From positions 1 to 7,100 of the forward strand of contig JAHDCB010000086.1 in NCBI GenBank assembly GCA_020630035.1: a stretch of DNA of 7,100 nt. Direction: 5' to 3'. A model generated the notes under the pieces. It was given only the letters and a program-made list of their open reading frames with translations. It was not told where the DNA came from and ran no database searches. The first letter of the stretch is position 1. Every line of letters starts with the position of its first letter. This DNA is from Gammaproteobacteria bacterium (GTDB lineage Bacteria > Pseudomonadota > Gammaproteobacteria > Chromatiales > Chromatiaceae). A program made the translations under genes and the position numbers. Positions 5,681-7,100 of the stretch are shown one piece after another.

Positions 5681-6751
5681 TTGAGTGAATTATCTCGTGA
5701 ATTACAGTTACTGACCTGGTTACACCAGACATGTGGCCTGCAGCAGTTTACCCTGACAGTGGCTTCAGCAGACGCAAGTTTCCGGCGCTATTTTCGCGTA
5801 CATTGCCCGAAACAGGCAAGCTGGATTGTGATGGATGCACCACCAGACAAAGAAGACTGTCGGCCATTCATCGACTGTGCCCAGCGATTGCAAGCTGCAG
5901 GTGTGCATGTGCCGCGTATTGTGGCACAAAATCCGACACAAGGCTTTCTGCTGCTGGAGGATCTGGGCAACCAGTTATATCTGAATCAGCTGACACCAGC
6001 AAACGCAGATACATTATACGGCGCTGCCTGCCAGGCACTGATCCGGATACAGTCAGCCGCTACCACAACCGGGCTGACACCCTATGATGCAACCTTATTG
6101 CGCCACGAATTGCAGCTATTCGAGGACTGGTTCTTACAAGCTTATTTGCAACTGACCCTGACTCAGGCTGAACAGGCGATGCTGCAAGCCTGCTTTGAGA
6201 TGTTAATTACACAGGCAATACAACAGCCGCAGGTTCTGGTGCATCGGGACTTCCATGCACGTAATCTACTGGTTTGTGCAACAAATTCACCCGGCATTAT
6301 CGATTTTCAAGACGCGGTACTTGGGCCTGTGACCTATGATCTGGTTTCATTGTGGCGGGACAGCTATATCGCCTGGCCACCGGAGCAAGTAAACACCTGG
6401 TTAGCCAACTATACGCAGCAGGCAATCGAACAGGGGATTCTGACCACAGCACAGGGTGAACAAATACCACGCTGGTTTGATTTAATGGGGGTACAACGTC
6501 AGTTAAAGATTGCAGGCATCTTTGCCAGGCTGCATCTGCGCGATGGCAAGTCAGCTTATCTGGCCGATATTCCGCAAACGCTCGCATATATTACCCTGGC
6601 AGCGGAACGACAACCTGAACTCAGACCACTGGCTGCCTTCATCCAGCAACGTTGTCAGTTGCCCCCTCGCAGGTGTCCATCCTCACACGAGTCAGCATCC
6701 AATTGTGCATTAATCACTAGCCGAAGCGATGTACAAGCAACTTTAAAATGA
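5681..6751 (+). CDS. amgK: AmgK-like N-acetylmuramate/N-acetylglucosamine kinase (APH superfamily)
   Basis: The protein resembles AmgK, the anomeric kinase that phosphorylates recovered MurNAc and GlcNAc at C1 in peptidoglycan recycling. Features of the 356-aa product are SADASFRRYFRV (29-40), LLLEDLGNQLY (90-100), the Brenner motif VHRDFHARNLL (187-197, catalytic Asp190 and Asn195), IDFQDAVLGPVTYDL (207-221) and GVQRQLKIAGIFARL (270-284). The family's expected end, near IQQRCQLP (about 328), is followed by some 28 residues rich in Ser, Cys and Arg that look unrelated. The natural 3' end was probably displaced by inserted DNA. AmgK's usual partner murU is not seen downstream. The start is TTG: GAAGGAG (5666-5672) spaces best to 5681; the TTG at 5678 is the alternative. 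Superfamily and AmgK-like identity are strong; the exact substrate is inferred. Confidence 0.85.
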   Translation: MSELSRELQLLTWLHQTCGLQQFTLTVASADASFRRYFRVHCPKQASWIVMDAPPDKEDCRPFIDCAQRLQAAGVHVPRIVAQNPTQGFLLLEDLGNQLYLNQLTPANADTLYGAACQALIRIQSAATTTGLTPYDATLLRHELQLFEDWFLQAYLQLTLTQAEQAMLQACFEMLITQAIQQPQVLVHRDFHARNLLVCATNSPGIIDFQDAVLGPVTYDLVSLWRDSYIAWPPEQVNTWLANYTQQAIEQGILTTAQGEQIPRWFDLMGVQRQLKIAGIFARLHLRDGKSAYLADIPQTLAYITLAAERQPELRPLAAFIQQRCQLPPRRCPSSHESASNCALITSRSDVQATLK

Positions 6752-7007
6752 TCTGAATTCAGGTGCATAGGACTCATGGTGTGAACTTCAGTATCAACGC
6801 TACCCAAATAGGGTTCTCCGAGGTACGCCATAAACCCATCTGTGGAGGCTTGACTGCGGCCTGGACCGCCGCAGTCGACCTCGGGAGTCCTATCCTGGAT
6901 AGCAGCCATTAAGCAAGGTAGCATAACCATCTCTGTGTCTACTGCCAAGGCTGGGATAGATTGATGGCAGCCCGGTATATTGTACAGCCGCTCGCTTCAA
7001 GCCTACC
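6683..7007 (+). ncRNA. candidate large structured RNA at the left end of an inserted element
   Basis: No convincing gene covers this region, but complementary segments nest through it. TCACACGAGTC (6683-6693) pairs with GACTC-ATG-GTGTGA (6771-6784), continued by GCATC/GGTGC (6695-6699, 6762-6766). TTGTGCAT (6703-6710) pairs with ATGTACAA (6729-6736). GCTACC (6799-6804) pairs with GGTAGC (6917-6922) and encloses a 16-bp helix with one bulge (6808-6824 with 6878-6893) and a perfect 9-bp hairpin GACTGCGGC/GCCGCAGTC (6852-6860, 6868-6876). AGGCTT (6846-6851) can form a pseudoknot with AAGCCT (6999-7004). The G-U pairs in several helices would be A-C mismatches on the other strand, so a plus-strand RNA is favoured. 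It starts about where amgK loses its family pattern. Candidate classes are transposon guide RNAs (HEARO/omega or IS110-type bridge RNA); none is proven. The boundaries are approximate. Confidence 0.45.
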
Positions 7008-7037
7008 ATAATTTCCGATGAATGTATAAGGATTTAG

Positions 7038-7092
7038 ACTACTTAACAGCGGCTCCCGCCGAAAATTGGTTGAGCGGGGCGAAGTAGTTTTT
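7038..7092 (+). other. two-part hairpin followed by a T-run at the right edge
   Basis: ACTACTT (7038-7044) pairs with AAGTAGT (7082-7088), enclosing TCCCGC/GCGGGG (7054-7059 with 7074-7079, one G-T pair). Five T bases (7088-7092) follow. It could be a terminator-like 3' end for the RNA proposed at 6683-7007, or the last stem of that RNA just before a gene that begins at or beyond the window edge. The large loops make it weak as a standard terminator. Confidence 0.35.
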
Positions 7093-7100
7093 GGTGTGCT

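Noticed and set aside
6655..6948. 97-codon minus-strand reading frame overlapping the end of amgK
   Set aside because: It needs a TTG start with no ribosome-binding site, resembles no family I know, overlaps amgK by nearly 100 bp, and is better explained by the structured plus-strand region.
6683..7100. Group I or group II intron
   Set aside because: The TCAACG at 6794-6799 recalls a group I core element, but the rest of the core is absent, and no domain V-like group II hairpin was found on either strand.

Overview
The window looks like chromosomal DNA of a proteobacterium, most likely a gammaproteobacterium. The support is an S-adenosylhomocysteine (SAH) riboswitch in front of ahcY, an ahcY-metF pair, a chromosomal-type parA-parB pair, and an AmgK-type amino-sugar kinase typical of Pseudomonas and relatives. 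Base composition looks moderate, roughly half G+C by eye. No genus can be named from this sequence alone.

Left third (1-2767, plus strand): the activated-methyl cycle. A candidate promoter (116-144) precedes a recognisable SAH riboswitch (175-293). Then come ahcY (SAH hydrolase, 319-1725) and metF (methylenetetrahydrofolate reductase, 1931-2767). AhcY removes SAH and releases homocysteine; MetF makes the 5-methyl-THF that remethylates homocysteine to methionine. Three related palindromic repeats bracket these genes: one inside the riboswitch (232-273), one just after the ahcY stop (1732-1782), and an 85-bp MITE-like element with TATAA direct repeats just after the metF stop (2774-2858). The riboswitch copy and the MITE align without gaps at 23 of 29 positions, so the riboswitch's variable arm appears to share origin with a mobile repeat.

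Middle (2874-5637, minus strand): a compact operon read right to left, parA, parB, a uracil-DNA glycosylase superfamily gene, then an M15-type zinc peptidase gene. Gaps are 9 bp, a 1-bp TGATG overlap (3 bp if the GTG start is used) and 20 bp. The operon converges on metF, with the MITE between them. No canonical parS site was seen.

Right third (5638-7100, plus strand): an amgK-like kinase gene diverges from parA across about 40 bp. Its last 28 or so codons look unlike the family and run into a region with no convincing gene (6752-7100) but a series of nested complementary segments (6683-7092). These include G-U pairs that favour a plus-strand transcript and a possible pseudoknot. I read this as a sizeable structured RNA at the left end of something inserted behind amgK. 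A transposon-encoded guide RNA (omega/HEARO or bridge type) is one possibility; the partner protein would lie beyond the right edge.
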